NCBI GenBank assembly: GCA_001724025.1
Contig: MEDJ01000025.1
Coordinates: forward strand, 26,261-90,260
DNA: 64,000 nt
From: Acidobacteria bacterium SCN 69-37
GTDB taxonomy: Bacteria > Acidobacteriota > Vicinamibacteria > Vicinamibacterales > SCN-69-37
Direction of reading: 5' to 3'
Each line of letters starts with the position of its first letter. Positions within the stretch are counted from its first letter, which is position 1. Shown here in pieces: positions 8,704-16,737 of the stretch. Made by a program: the position numbers and the translations under genes. Below the pieces are notes generated by a model. It was not told the DNA's origin and did not search any database. It saw only the letters and a program-made list of their open reading frames with translations.

Positions 8704-8859
8704 GCAGTTTCTGCGATCACGCCGGACGCTCGGTACGCACTTTCTGCGACCGACATCAGAATTGCTGGGCTTTTTAAGGCCGAAAACGGGCACGCTCCGT
8801 GCTCTCTCTCCAGCACTTGCGTCGTCAGGTGGACGACGGTAGGGTCAGGAGGGACGGGC
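8704..8859 (+). promoter_or_regulatory. Conserved leader of coiled-coil gene 2
   Basis: Duplicate of the leader at 6493-6649. The hairpin is at 8790-8802 (GCACG-CTC-CGTGC; the central bases differ from copy 1 but the 5-bp stem remains), and AGGAGG at 8847-8852 lies 7 bp before the GTG start, the same spacing as in copy 1. The remaining sequence between 8430 and 8703 shows no gene. Confidence 0.6.
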
Positions 8860-9354
8860 GTGGAGACGATTGAACAGCGTGTAAAGAAGCTCGAGGTGGC
8901 CGTGGACGTACAACAGCAACTGCTCTCGGACATCCGGAACGATCTGCGGGGGTTCCGCGAGGACGCCGGTGCGCGCTTCGTCCGAATCGACGCTCACTTC
9001 GTGCGGATCGAGGACCGCTTCACCCAGATCGATGCCCGCTTCGAGCAGGTCGACGCCCGTTTCGAGCGGATCGACGCTCGCTTCGCGCGAATCGACGCCC
9101 GTTTCGAGCAAGTCGACGCCCGCTTCGCGCAGGTCGATGCTCGCTTCGTGCAGGTCGACGCCCGCTTCGTGCAGCTCGAGCAGAAGATGGACGGCGGTTT
9201 TGCGAGGCTCGATCAGCGGATCGACGGACTGGACCGGAAAGTCGATACCGGCTTCGCAAGCATTCGACACGACATGAGCGTCCAGTTCCAGTGGATCCTC
9301 GGCATCACGTTGACCGGCATGATCACGGTGGTGGTCGCGATTCTCGCGCAGTGA
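8860..9354 (+). CDS. Membrane-anchored coiled-coil repeat protein 2
   Basis: Paralogue (164 aa) of the protein at 6650. The head (ETIEQRVKKLEVAVDVQQQL) and the C-terminal membrane segment (FQWILGITLTGMITVVVAIL) match the paralogue. The rod is different: it is made of strict 7-residue units such as DARFEQV and DARFERI, encoded by 21-bp tandem repeats between about 9031 and 9177, and then ends with the block DGGFARLDQRIDGLDRK in the style of protein 1. The GTG start has AGGAGG 7 bp upstream. The open frame extends far upstream, but that part shows no coding character. The two paralogues thus share ends but use heptad versus hendecad rods. Function unknown. Confidence 0.78.
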   Translation: METIEQRVKKLEVAVDVQQQLLSDIRNDLRGFREDAGARFVRIDAHFVRIEDRFTQIDARFEQVDARFERIDARFARIDARFEQVDARFAQVDARFVQVDARFVQLEQKMDGGFARLDQRIDGLDRKVDTGFASIRHDMSVQFQWILGITLTGMITVVVAILAQ

Positions 9355-9401
9355 GCGTCGCGTCCTGGACGTGGCACCATACCGCGCCCGGGACGAAAGG
9401 T

Positions 9402-10049
9402 TCAGAACCGCCGCCCGATCCCGACCGAGAGGCGCGTCACCGTGGTGGCCTGCCCTGACGTCTGGATCCGGAGGACGCGCACGCTGGCGTCGACCGTCCA
9501 CGCATCGCGGTCCAGCAGCACACCAAGACCGCCGCCAAACGCCGGCCGTACGGCACTCCCCGTCACATCCTCGCCGAGCGTGACGCCGTACTGCTCGAGC
9601 TTCTCGGTGACGTCCGTACCGCCCAGTTCGAAGGTCGGCTGCAGCGTCACGCGGGCGATACCCGCCTGCACGGCCACGTACGGCCGAAGCGCCGAGGACT
9701 CGGCCAGCAGGAAACGCGCGCCAACCGTGAACGACGTCGCCGGCGCGTCGATCGTCCCGGTCGCCGCCTGCCCCTGCCTGGCGGCCAGGTGCGCCGCAAC
9801 CGCTTCGACCGTCTCGACCCGTCGTCGCGTGACGACGTCGCCGAACCAGGCGGCCTCGCCGAACACATGGACGCGCGCCGAGCGAGCGGAGGCCAGTTCG
9901 ATACCACCCACCGGGCCCGCGTGCTCGACAGCCGACACGCCGCCAAACACGCCGAGCGACAGCCCCTCGTGCGACTGGGCACTGGCCGTGCCCGTTGTCA
10001 CCATCACCAGGGCCAGCACGGACACGACACACCAGACACGGGACATCAT
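9402..10049 (-). CDS. Outer-membrane beta-barrel protein
   Basis: Secreted protein of 215 aa: signal peptide MMSRVWCVVSVLALVMVTTG ending TASAQ, then alternating hydrophobic beta strands (SLGVFGGVSAVE, SFTVGARFLL, LRPYVAVQAGIARVTL) and a C-terminal strand ending in Phe (RLSVGIGRRF), a usual signature for insertion by the BAM machinery. The start is supported by GAGGAG about 10 bp upstream. It lies 35 bp downstream of a lipoprotein gene on the same strand and probably shares its operon. Function beyond an outer-membrane location is unknown. Confidence 0.75.
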   Translation of the reverse strand: MMSRVWCVVSVLALVMVTTGTASAQSHEGLSLGVFGGVSAVEHAGPVGGIELASARSARVHVFGEAAWFGDVVTRRRVETVEAVAAHLAARQGQAATGTIDAPATSFTVGARFLLAESSALRPYVAVQAGIARVTLQPTFELGGTDVTEKLEQYGVTLGEDVTGSAVRPAFGGGLGVLLDRDAWTVDASVRVLRIQTSGQATTVTRLSVGIGRRF

Positions 10050-10084
10050 CGGCACGCGACTCCTCGAAAACGAAGGGGACGTCA

Positions 10085-11284
10085 TCACCGGACTCCTGCC
10101 GGCGTGTTGATCCCGCCGACCTTCCAGGGCACGACCACGACGTTGGAACGCTCGTCGAGCGTCCGACCGGACGGCCACGTCCGCGCCGGCGTGCTCATCA
10201 TGTAGCCGACGAACTCTCCCCGCTTCGGCACCCAGTCGCTCATCGGCCCACCCCACGAACCGTCGGGCCCGATCGACTCGGACATCTGGCCGTCCTTGCA
10301 GATCTGGTTCGGACGGACCCACTCACCGGCACCGCCGTACCACTTGCCGCCGATGTACGCGAAGTACCACTGCGTCCCCTCCGTCGCAACGTCCTCCTGG
10401 CCGAGGAACGGCGCCGGCGGCCAGATGCCGCGCTTCGTGTGATTGATGCACATGTAGCCCTCGAGCCCGTCCTGATCCACTTCGATGATGCGCGCCGTCT
10501 CCGGCCACGCCGACGGATTGACGAAACGCTGATAGTCGACCGTGCGCAGGTCGATGGTCACCGTGGTGCGCGCCTGCCGCACCGTGGAGAACGGCCCGGT
10601 CACGCTGTTGGCGGTATCGATCGCCTGCGCGCGCCAGTAGACGGTGGTGTCTTCGGGCAGACTCTGCGACAAGGTGATCGACGTCTCGCCGGCGCCCTCG
10701 GGCACGGTTGCCGACATCAGGGTGGTCGTGAACGCCTGCGAGGCCGAGAACTCGAAGCGATAGGTGATCGCCGCCGCCGCATCGCTGCGATCGACGTTCC
10801 TGACGGTGAAGGTGCCGAGCGGCGCGACGTAGTCGCTCGCGGCAGGGCTCACGAGCGCGGGCGCACTCAGCGTGACCGCCGCGCCGATCGTGAACTTCGC
10901 CGGCTGCGTGAATACGCCGACCGTATCGGCGCTCTTCGTGCGGACGCGCCAGTAGTAGTCGCGCCCGGGCGCCAGCGGGTCGAGCACGACGGACGTGCGT
11001 CCGGCCCCCTGCGGAACGTCCTTCGACGCCACGACCGACGCGAACGCGGCGTCCGATGCGACCTCGAAGCTGTACGTGACATCGTCACCGGCACCGGTGA
11101 CGAAGGCGTTTTCGATGCTGAGCGTCACCGGCTGGCTGGCGTTCGGAATCGAGGTGCCGTTGGCCGGCAATGCCGGCGTCGGCGTCGTGACCGTGGCGGC
11201 TCCACTCGGCGTGACGGGAGACTTCGAACAGGAGATGAGGACCGCGGCCGTGATCAGGGTAGCGACAAGACACGTCGTGCGCAT
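10085..11284 (-). CDS. Lipoprotein with repeated fibronectin-III-like domains
   Basis: Predicted lipoprotein of 399 aa. The signal MRTTCLVATLITAAVLISC ends in a lipobox (LISC) followed by a Pro/Thr-rich linker. Two or more beta-sandwich repeats follow, recognised by matching strands (VTYSFEVASDAAF... YYWRVRTKSADTVG and ITYRFEFSASQAF... VYWRAQAIDTANSV), as in FN3-like domains. The C-terminal third is different, rich in Trp and Gly (WYFAYIGGKWYGGAGEWVRPN), and may be a separate binding domain. It is the first gene of a two-gene unit with the beta-barrel protein, suggesting a surface assembly. Confidence 0.75.
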   Translation of the reverse strand: MRTTCLVATLITAAVLISCSKSPVTPSGAATVTTPTPALPANGTSIPNASQPVTLSIENAFVTGAGDDVTYSFEVASDAAFASVVASKDVPQGAGRTSVVLDPLAPGRDYYWRVRTKSADTVGVFTQPAKFTIGAAVTLSAPALVSPAASDYVAPLGTFTVRNVDRSDAAAAITYRFEFSASQAFTTTLMSATVPEGAGETSITLSQSLPEDTTVYWRAQAIDTANSVTGPFSTVRQARTTVTIDLRTVDYQRFVNPSAWPETARIIEVDQDGLEGYMCINHTKRGIWPPAPFLGQEDVATEGTQWYFAYIGGKWYGGAGEWVRPNQICKDGQMSESIGPDGSWGGPMSDWVPKRGEFVGYMMSTPARTWPSGRTLDERSNVVVVPWKVGGINTPAGVR

Positions 11285-11408
11285 CCGGACATCCTATATC
11301 GGTGAGGGTCTTCTTGTGCTGATATTCGATCCACGGACATTTATCGCGTAGAAAATATGTCGCCTGGTGGCCGCACGACCGCGCGGTATCGCGTACAATG
11401 CCGGCATC

Positions 11409-11906
11409 GTGCCAGCCCCTACCGCTTCGAAGCGTGCCCGCGGCCGGCCGACAAAGTTCGGCCGGCCATCGAAAGCCGTCACCGTCACGCTGCCGGAAGA
11501 CGTGCTCGATCATCTGCGGGGTCTCGACGCCGATCTCGGCCGGGCCATCGTCCGCGTCACCGAGAAGCAGCGTCCGGCGAGACCCTCGACGCCCAGGGCC
11601 GCCGAGGTCTCGCGCTACGGCAGGAATGCCGTGATCGTGGTCACGCCGCTGCGGGCCCTGAAGCGCCTGCCGGGGATCGAACTCGTTCCCATCGGCGACG
11701 GTCGCGCCCTGATCAGCCTGGCGCCGGGCCGGTCGATTCCCGAGTTCGAGCTCGAAGTCCGCGATGCTGCGGCCGAACCCGGGCTTCCCGCGGCCGAACG
11801 CGACGCCCTCACCGACATCGCGTCCATCCTCAAGGGCACCCGCGCCAGGGGCGGCGCCCGTGCACGCGAACGGACGATCATCGTGCTCGAATCATCGCGC
11901 CGGTAA
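11409..11906 (+). CDS. Putative DNA-binding protein with AT-hook and ribbon-helix-helix-like segment
   Basis: Basic protein of about 165 aa. The N-terminus has AT-hook-like RARGRPTKFGRPSK followed by VTVTLPEDVLDHLRGL, which reads like the beta strand and first helix of a ribbon-helix-helix fold. The middle (VIVVTPLRALKRLPGIELV) is beta-rich; the C-terminus is basic. The GTG at 11409 was chosen because it opens the basic segment; an in-frame upstream ATG exists at 11367. A TACAAT hexamer lies only 12-17 bp before the GTG, which would make the transcript almost leaderless. A regulator or nucleoid-associated role is inferred, not shown. Confidence 0.6.
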   Translation: MPAPTASKRARGRPTKFGRPSKAVTVTLPEDVLDHLRGLDADLGRAIVRVTEKQRPARPSTPRAAEVSRYGRNAVIVVTPLRALKRLPGIELVPIGDGRALISLAPGRSIPEFELEVRDAAAEPGLPAAERDALTDIASILKGTRARGGARARERTIIVLESSRR

Positions 11907-12035
11907 GGACACGCACTCGCTCGGAGCGATTCAGTCGGACTCGGTCGAAAAGGACGAGTCCCACGCGCGCGTTGGGATCACATCCGCCCTATGCGGGAGC
12001 GGACGTCGACGACTCGTCATAGAATCCGGTGGGCC

Positions 12036-13304
12036 ATGGCCATCCGCACGCGATGTCGTCCTGACGCGCTATCCCTGCTGGTGCTGCTCGGTACCGCACC
12101 GGCCGCGCACGCGCAGGTCGATCCACAGGTCGCGCAGCGCTATTTCGACGAGGCGACGACGATCTGCGAGCGCGACGCGGGCCGGCTATGGGGCGTCTCG
12201 CTCTGCGGTCCCATGATCATCGGCGATCCGTCGACGGGCACGCGCGCGACCAGCCAGCCCGAACCGGCCGAGCCGCCGCCCCGCTTTCCCGGTTTCGCCG
12301 ACGGTCCGGTCGCCTGGGCCGGCCTGCGCTGGTTCTACTTCCCCTTGCCGCTCCTCGCGCATGCGGACGACGACGTCCGCCAGCAGACGATGGTCCACGG
12401 ACTGTTCCATCGCATCCAGCCCGAACTGGCGTTCTCGCAGGGCAACGAGGACGGGTTCAACGAACACCTCGACACGATCGAGGGGCGCATCTCCATCCAG
12501 CTCGAATGGCGGGCGCTTCGTCGCGCGATCGACTCGACAGGGGCAGACAGGGCCGAGGCGATCGCCGATGCCCTGGCCTTCAGGCGTGAACGCCGCCGCC
12601 TGTTTCCCGGTGCCGCGGACAACGAGCGTCGCGACGAAATTCGCGAAGGTCTTGCGTCCTACACGGGCATCGCCGCCTGGGCCGACTCGCCAGCCGATGC
12701 CCGGCGGGCAGCCGCGGCCGGACTGAGCGGGGGCGACTGGTCGTTCGTCGGGAACTTCGAGGCGGCCTCGGGCCCGGCCTATGGCGTCCTGCTCGACGAC
12801 CTCATGCCGGCATGGCGTCAGCAGTTGCGTGGCACATCGGATCTCGGCGACTTGCTCGCCGCAGCCACGAATGGCCAGCCGACGACCGGCATGGCCGCTG
12901 CCACGGCGCGCTATGACGGCGCGACGCTGCGAGCGACGGAGGAGGCGCGCGACCGGGCACAGCAGGCGCGCCGCGCGGAGTTGCGCCAGCGCTTCGTCGA
13001 CGGCCCGGTGTTGACGATGCCTGCTGCCGGCAGCGGCACCAGCGACACCACCGGCAGCGTGGGCATCCCGGGGGTGGGAACGGTGCTGTTCCGTACGTTC
13101 ACGCTGTCCGCGCCGTGGGGCCGCCTCACCGCGCACGATGGTGTGCTGCGCGCGGCCGACGGGACGACGCTGTCTGTTCCCGTGACCGAGCCGCTGGCGG
13201 GAACGACGCTGAAAGGCCGTGACTGGAGCGCCACGCTGAACCCCGGATGGATCGTGCGGCCGGCCCCACGCCCCGGATCTTTCGTCATCGCACGTGACAA
13301 TTGA
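12036..13304 (+). CDS. Secreted hypothetical protein with a possible HxxxH metal site
   Basis: Exported protein of 422 aa: basic N-terminus, hydrophobic stretch ALSLLVLLGTAPAAHAQ and a likely signal-peptidase site. The mature part contains MVHGLFHRIQPEL, whose HxxxH is followed about 25 residues later by TIEGRISIQLEWRALRRAI and then EGLASYTG. This combination of paired His, downstream Glu-bearing helices and an EGLAxY block is reminiscent of zinc-peptidase-like helical cores, but no HExxH is present and no family was recognised. The C-terminal third is beta-rich. The ATG at 12036 fits the signal peptide; the frame also opens upstream at 11991. Confidence 0.65.
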   Translation: MAIRTRCRPDALSLLVLLGTAPAAHAQVDPQVAQRYFDEATTICERDAGRLWGVSLCGPMIIGDPSTGTRATSQPEPAEPPPRFPGFADGPVAWAGLRWFYFPLPLLAHADDDVRQQTMVHGLFHRIQPELAFSQGNEDGFNEHLDTIEGRISIQLEWRALRRAIDSTGADRAEAIADALAFRRERRRLFPGAADNERRDEIREGLASYTGIAAWADSPADARRAAAAGLSGGDWSFVGNFEAASGPAYGVLLDDLMPAWRQQLRGTSDLGDLLAAATNGQPTTGMAAATARYDGATLRATEEARDRAQQARRAELRQRFVDGPVLTMPAAGSGTSDTTGSVGIPGVGTVLFRTFTLSAPWGRLTAHDGVLRAADGTTLSVPVTEPLAGTTLKGRDWSATLNPGWIVRPAPRPGSFVIARDN

Positions 13305-13411
13305 CCAACGCGGCCGGAGCCTTCTTTTCCCGAGTGGCCGAACCACGCCTCCCAGCCTTCCCGCCTCCTCCCAGCCTGCCGCCTCCCCGCCTCCCCGCAC
13401 CACCACAAGTT

Positions 13412-13426
13412 CTTTATGATATAAAG
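13412..13426. promoter_or_regulatory. Perfect dyad CTTTAT-GAT-ATAAAG, candidate operator/promoter
   Basis: A 6-3-6 perfect inverted repeat, AT-rich in otherwise GC-rich DNA, located 65 bp upstream of the membrane beta-lactamase-fold gene. It contains a TATAAA-like hexamer and could be a repressor site overlapping the -10 region. A related AT-rich dyad, CTATA-(N4)-TATAG, precedes the outer-membrane gene ending at 20413. Confidence 0.35.
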
Positions 13427-13490
13427 TCACGAGGGTGTCGGCGCCCTCTCGCGGCCGGCAATCCCCCTCGACTTCCAGGAGTCCTCACAC

Positions 13491-14516
13491 GTGACAGCTT
13501 CCGCACCCAACAGCGTGAAGGCGATTATGCTCCTCGTCCTCGGTCTGGTCATTGCCGCGATGGGCGTGTACGTCGCCAGCGCGGGCGATGCGCCCGGCGC
13601 AGCAGTCCTGGGATTCGTGCTGATGCTGGTGGCCATCGGGCTTGGCGTGCGGGCCATCCGCAACCGGCTGTCGACGCGAGTCTGGCGCGCGGCGATCGCG
13701 ATTGGGGTGATCGTCGCCGGTCTCGCCGCGTTTCTCACCCACGGGGTCAGTATCACCGCGCCGCTCTTCGCCCAGGCGCCCGACGTGCCGTCGTCCAGCG
13801 AGGCGACATCCTCACCGGAATGGGCGACCGCCATCGAGCGCGCGCAAGCGGCAGCGCGGGCGGCGGTCATTGCGCAGAATCTCCCCGGCCTCTCGGTGGC
13901 CGTCGGCACAGGCGTGGACGTCATCTGGGCCGAAGGCTTTGGCTGGCGGGATGTCGTCACCAGGACGCCCGTGACGCCTGCGACGCGTTTCAACATCGGC
14001 ACCGCGGCACAGGTGATCACTCCTGCCGGCGCGACGTCCCTCGGACTGCGCCAGACTGGGACAGATCCGGCGACCGCATGGAGTCCGGAACACGTCGGCG
14101 AGCCCGAGGAAGATTTCCCCGGTTTCACCGCCATCCATGACCTCATCCTCAGGCCGATCGGCATCAGCGCCCCGCGGCAGCCGTTGCCGCACGACCGCGC
14201 GACGTTCTACGTGCCGGCCACGTTCTGGCACGACGTCACCACCGATCCCCGTCGCGGGCGACGCCTCATGTACATGCGCGACCTCGCCTGCTGCGCCGAC
14301 GGCCTGGCCTTCGCCTCCACCCCCTCCGACGTCGTCCGCTTCGCGCTTGCGACGCATGCCGGCAGCGTCGACGGCGACCTCGCCGGCGGCCGCGTCATGT
14401 CACTCCTCACGCGCCCCGACAGCGGAGTCGTCGTCGCCGTGATGTCGAACATCGCGTTCGCCCACACGACCGAACTCGCCCGGCAGATCGCCGACGATTT
14501 CGCTACGCCCAGGTAG
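13491..14516 (+). CDS. Membrane-anchored, degenerate serine beta-lactamase-fold protein
   Basis: Protein of 341 aa with three N-terminal membrane segments (about residues 9-27, 36-52 and 64-82) followed by a soluble domain related to the class C beta-lactamase/CubicO family (LPGLSVAVGTG...IWAEGFGWRDV...TRFNIGTAAQVIT; later GLAFASTPSDVVRFALA and VVAVMSNI). At the position where the family has S-x-x-K the sequence reads T-A-A-Q, so both nucleophile and general-base Lys are missing, and the middle of the domain is shorter than usual. It is therefore probably not a working hydrolase and may be a binding or regulatory derivative. The GTG start has AGGAG 11 bp upstream. Confidence 0.72.
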   Translation: MTASAPNSVKAIMLLVLGLVIAAMGVYVASAGDAPGAAVLGFVLMLVAIGLGVRAIRNRLSTRVWRAAIAIGVIVAGLAAFLTHGVSITAPLFAQAPDVPSSSEATSSPEWATAIERAQAAARAAVIAQNLPGLSVAVGTGVDVIWAEGFGWRDVVTRTPVTPATRFNIGTAAQVITPAGATSLGLRQTGTDPATAWSPEHVGEPEEDFPGFTAIHDLILRPIGISAPRQPLPHDRATFYVPATFWHDVTTDPRRGRRLMYMRDLACCADGLAFASTPSDVVRFALATHAGSVDGDLAGGRVMSLLTRPDSGVVVAVMSNIAFAHTTELARQIADDFATPR

Positions 14517-14665
14517 CCGAGTTCGACGGGCTCCTGGTGGGCTCGTCACGGCAGGCCTCGGCCATTTTCCGGCATCGCACGACACACAACGACGACACAG
14601 CACCGCGCGCGGGCCACGGCGTGCAGGCATGATGCTTGCGGTCGCTCGTCTGCGGAGGTGAACCG

Positions 14666-14845
14666 ATGCCGGACGAACACAAGCGAAAAGAACCGCATTC
14701 GCCGGAGCCGCGCAGGAAGGCGCCAGGACAGAAGAGCCCGGAGATCAAGGCGCCGGCCAACGAGCCCGAGGCCATCGAACCGCCAGACAAGGACCGCGAC
14801 TACGAACCACCGGATCCCGACGATCCGCAACGCTCAGGGACGTAG
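14666..14845 (+). CDS. Small charged, proline-rich protein
   Basis: A 59-aa protein made almost entirely of Lys, Arg, Glu, Asp and Pro (MPDEHKRKEPHSPEPRRKAP... DYEPPDPDDPQRSGT), with a basic first half and an acidic second half; probably disordered. No family is recognised. The start is well supported by GGAGGTGA at 14654-14661, one of the best ribosome-binding sites in the window, which argues that the gene is real. Confidence 0.6.
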   Translation: MPDEHKRKEPHSPEPRRKAPGQKSPEIKAPANEPEAIEPPDKDRDYEPPDPDDPQRSGT

Positions 14846-14980
14846 GTTGCACGACGGGCTTGCTCATAGCCACACGGCGCCGCGACCGTTCTACCCGCGT
14901 AGGATCGACGCACGTGCCGGATCGAGACGCCTCGTCGGAAGGCCGTCGGCATGCTTCGCAGATCGCGCGCCCCTCCGCAA

Positions 14981-15169
14981 GGGAGCGGATATACGCGGGC
15001 TGGCGACGTGTGAGCCACGCGGCAGCGTCAGTTTGAAGAACACCGCGGAGGCGGTGTGGATGTGGCGTGGGGATGGGGGTCCCCACGCGTTTGGCCCCGT
15101 GGACCTGTCCGCCGCAGCCGTGTTCTTCCCGTGTGGCGAACCGTCGCCAGACCGCGCATGTCCGCTCCC
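14981..15169. repeat. 190-bp foldback element, copy 2
   Basis: Second copy. The left arm begins GGGAGCGGATATACGCGGGC and pairs with the right arm ending GCGCATGTCCGCTCCC. Inside are a second paired segment (GAAGAACACCGCGG against CCGCAGCCGTGTTCTTC) and the apical stem GCGTGGGGA/TCCCCACGC (15065-15073 and 15080-15088) around a TGGGGG loop. Apart from this element, 14846-15336 has no recognisable gene. Confidence 0.78.
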
Positions 15170-15336
15170 GCTCTAGGCTGATACGCGCCTCCGCTCAGTC
15201 GCTTCGGCGGGCAAGCTGGGGTCGGCTCCTATGCTTCATCGTTTCCCTGGACTTGAAGGTCCGGGTCTCCATTGCGACACACGCGCGGCTCGATCAAACA
15301 GATTGGGCACTCGGTACAATGCACACCGGGGGTGTG

Positions 15337-15858
15337 ATGTCGATTCGCATGGACGGAATCTCGTTGCCGCGACGGATTGCCGGCGTCGGCATCTTGGCGC
15401 TTTCGTTGTTCATCGTCGCCTGCGGACAACCGAGCTCGACGCCTGCACCACCAGCACACGACCCCACGCAGGATGAGGCGCAAATCAGGGCCGCCGCAGC
15501 CCGGATTTGGGCAGGCGTCGCCGGCAATGACGCCGCAGCAGCGCTCGCCGAATATTCTGAGGACGCCATGCTGCTCGGGACGGGCATGGCCACGGTACGA
15601 GGCAAGGCGGCGATCACCGAGCAGCTCACCGGCCTCTTCAACGCAGTCTCTTTTCGTGAAGTGGTCGGAACGGTGTCGGACATCATGGTGAGCGGAGACC
15701 TGGGCGTCGAGACTGGAACGTATTCATGGACCATCGTGCCTGCCTCGGGCGCTGCCTCCCCCGATGTCGGGAAATACGTGCACGTCTGGAAGAGGCAGGG
15801 GAATGGCGCCTGGCAGGTGGTCAGGTACGTGGTCAACTCCGACAAGCCGGCGCCGTAG
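15337..15858 (+). CDS. Lipoprotein with SnoaL/DUF4440-like (NTF2 fold) domain
   Basis: Predicted lipoprotein of 173 aa: signal with lipobox LFIVAC followed by a Ser/Pro/Ala-rich linker. The mature domain (EAQIRAAAARIWAGVAGNDAAAA... EYSEDAMLLGTGMATVRGKAAI... GKYVHVWKRQGNGAWQVVRYV) matches DUF4440/SnoaL-like cone-shaped NTF2 folds, which bind or act on small molecules. The ATG used follows a GGGGGTG stretch; an in-frame ATG lies 18 bp upstream. A TACAAT hexamer 17-22 bp before the ATG is a possible -10. Copies of the 190-bp foldback element flank the gene on both sides. Confidence 0.82.
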   Translation: MSIRMDGISLPRRIAGVGILALSLFIVACGQPSSTPAPPAHDPTQDEAQIRAAAARIWAGVAGNDAAAALAEYSEDAMLLGTGMATVRGKAAITEQLTGLFNAVSFREVVGTVSDIMVSGDLGVETGTYSWTIVPASGAASPDVGKYVHVWKRQGNGAWQVVRYVVNSDKPAP

Positions 15859-15931
15859 AACGCTTGCGCCTGCTCGCCGCGTGCAACCGGGTATCGTTCG
15901 CGCCGCATGTCGTGTCTCTCCGTCTCGATGA

Positions 15932-16121
15932 GGGAGCGGACATACGCGGGCTGGCGACGTGTGAGCCACACGGCAGCGTCAGGCACGAAGAACGCGGCAG
16001 AGGCGGTGTGGATGTGGCGTGGGGATGGGGGTCCCCGCGGGTTTGGCCCCGTGGACCGGTCCGCCGCAGCCGTGTTCTTCCCGCGTGGCGAGCCGTTGCC
16101 AGACCGCACATGTCCGCTCCC
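15932..16121. repeat. 190-bp foldback element, copy 3
   Basis: Third copy, closest in sequence to copy 2. The left arm starts GGGAGCGGACATACGCGGGC and the right arm ends ACCGCACATGTCCGCTCCC. In the apical stem (from 16017) one A has become G (TCCCCGCGG), which would leave a G-U pair in RNA rather than a mismatch. It begins 73 bp after the stop codon of the SnoaL-like lipoprotein. Confidence 0.78.
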
Positions 16122-16233
16122 GCGTCTTCCGCGTGGCGTCGCGAGGACTCTGAAAGCGTATCGACTCCCTGCTCCCCACGTTCGGCAATACCACTGACAC
16201 TCGTGTCTGCCAGGCAGCAAATCCGTCACGCGC

Positions 16234-16506
16234 ATGCAGTCCGTCGGTCAGTCGGCCCCGGGTGTCCGGCCCCCGGACGGCGCCCCTCGTCTGGCACGTC
16301 AGTTGCCCCGACTGACGCGCATGGCGCTGGGCGCGTCGACGATCGACATCGCCGCCGTGGCGGTGCACACGCAACCTCGTCCGACATCTCCGGGCGTCTA
16401 CATGACCGGGTTCGAGTTCCAGCCAGCACGCCCCGACGCCGAGGTACCGGACGCCTCGATCCGAACGCTGCTCACGACGGTCGCACCAGCCGGATTCAGG
16501 GTCTGA
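16234..16506 (+). pseudogene. Possible C-terminal fragment of a PilZ-like domain
   Basis: A 90-aa open frame whose second half (STIDIAAVAVHTQPRPTSPG... VYMTGFEFQPARPDAEVPDA... IRTLLTTVAP) resembles the last strands of a PilZ domain (V-x-V-h ... Y-x-x-G-x-x-F). The N-terminal RxxxR and D-x-S-x-x-G motifs of PilZ are absent and the first third has no recognisable character, so this looks like a remnant. There is no clear ribosome-binding site. The rest of 15859-16551 holds only the foldback repeat. Confidence 0.28.
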
Positions 16507-16551
16507 TCGTCCCCTGGTTTTCCTGCGGCGCCGTGGCACATGCCCGGGCGG

Positions 16552-16737
16552 CTATTTCTGCTCTTCCAGCGCGTAGACAGCCGCGACGAGGACCTCGGCC
16601 TCTGCTGACGACACCTTCATCCGGTAGGCGACATACTCGGCTGGGGAGAGACTTGCTCGCTCCATGCCCGCCTCGTCTTCCATCCAGCGCTGCGCCGCCA
16701 GCACCTGGCTCTGGGTCGGTGCCATCTTCTCTGCCAT
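16552..16737 (-). CDS. Small hypothetical protein
   Basis: A 61-aa mainly helical soluble protein (MAEKMAPTQSQVLAAQRWM... SLSPAEYVAYRMKVSSAEAE...). No family recognised. The start is preceded by GAGAGGAG about 10 bp upstream and the composition looks coding. It is read on the same strand as the HicB-like/nuclease operon, about 220 bp downstream of that operon. Confidence 0.5.
   Translation of the reverse strand: MAEKMAPTQSQVLAAQRWMEDEAGMERASLSPAEYVAYRMKVSSAEAEVLVAAVYALEEQK

Noticed and set aside
8503..8859. Upstream extension of coiled-coil protein 2 to 8503
   Set aside because: The extension overlaps the conserved leader and its Shine-Dalgarno, and the extra residues have no counterpart in the paralogue.
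14981..16121. Foldback copies 2 and 3 as ends of a composite transposon carrying the SnoaL-like lipoprotein
   Set aside because: No transposase lies between them and no target duplication was found at their borders; copy 1 occurs alone elsewhere.
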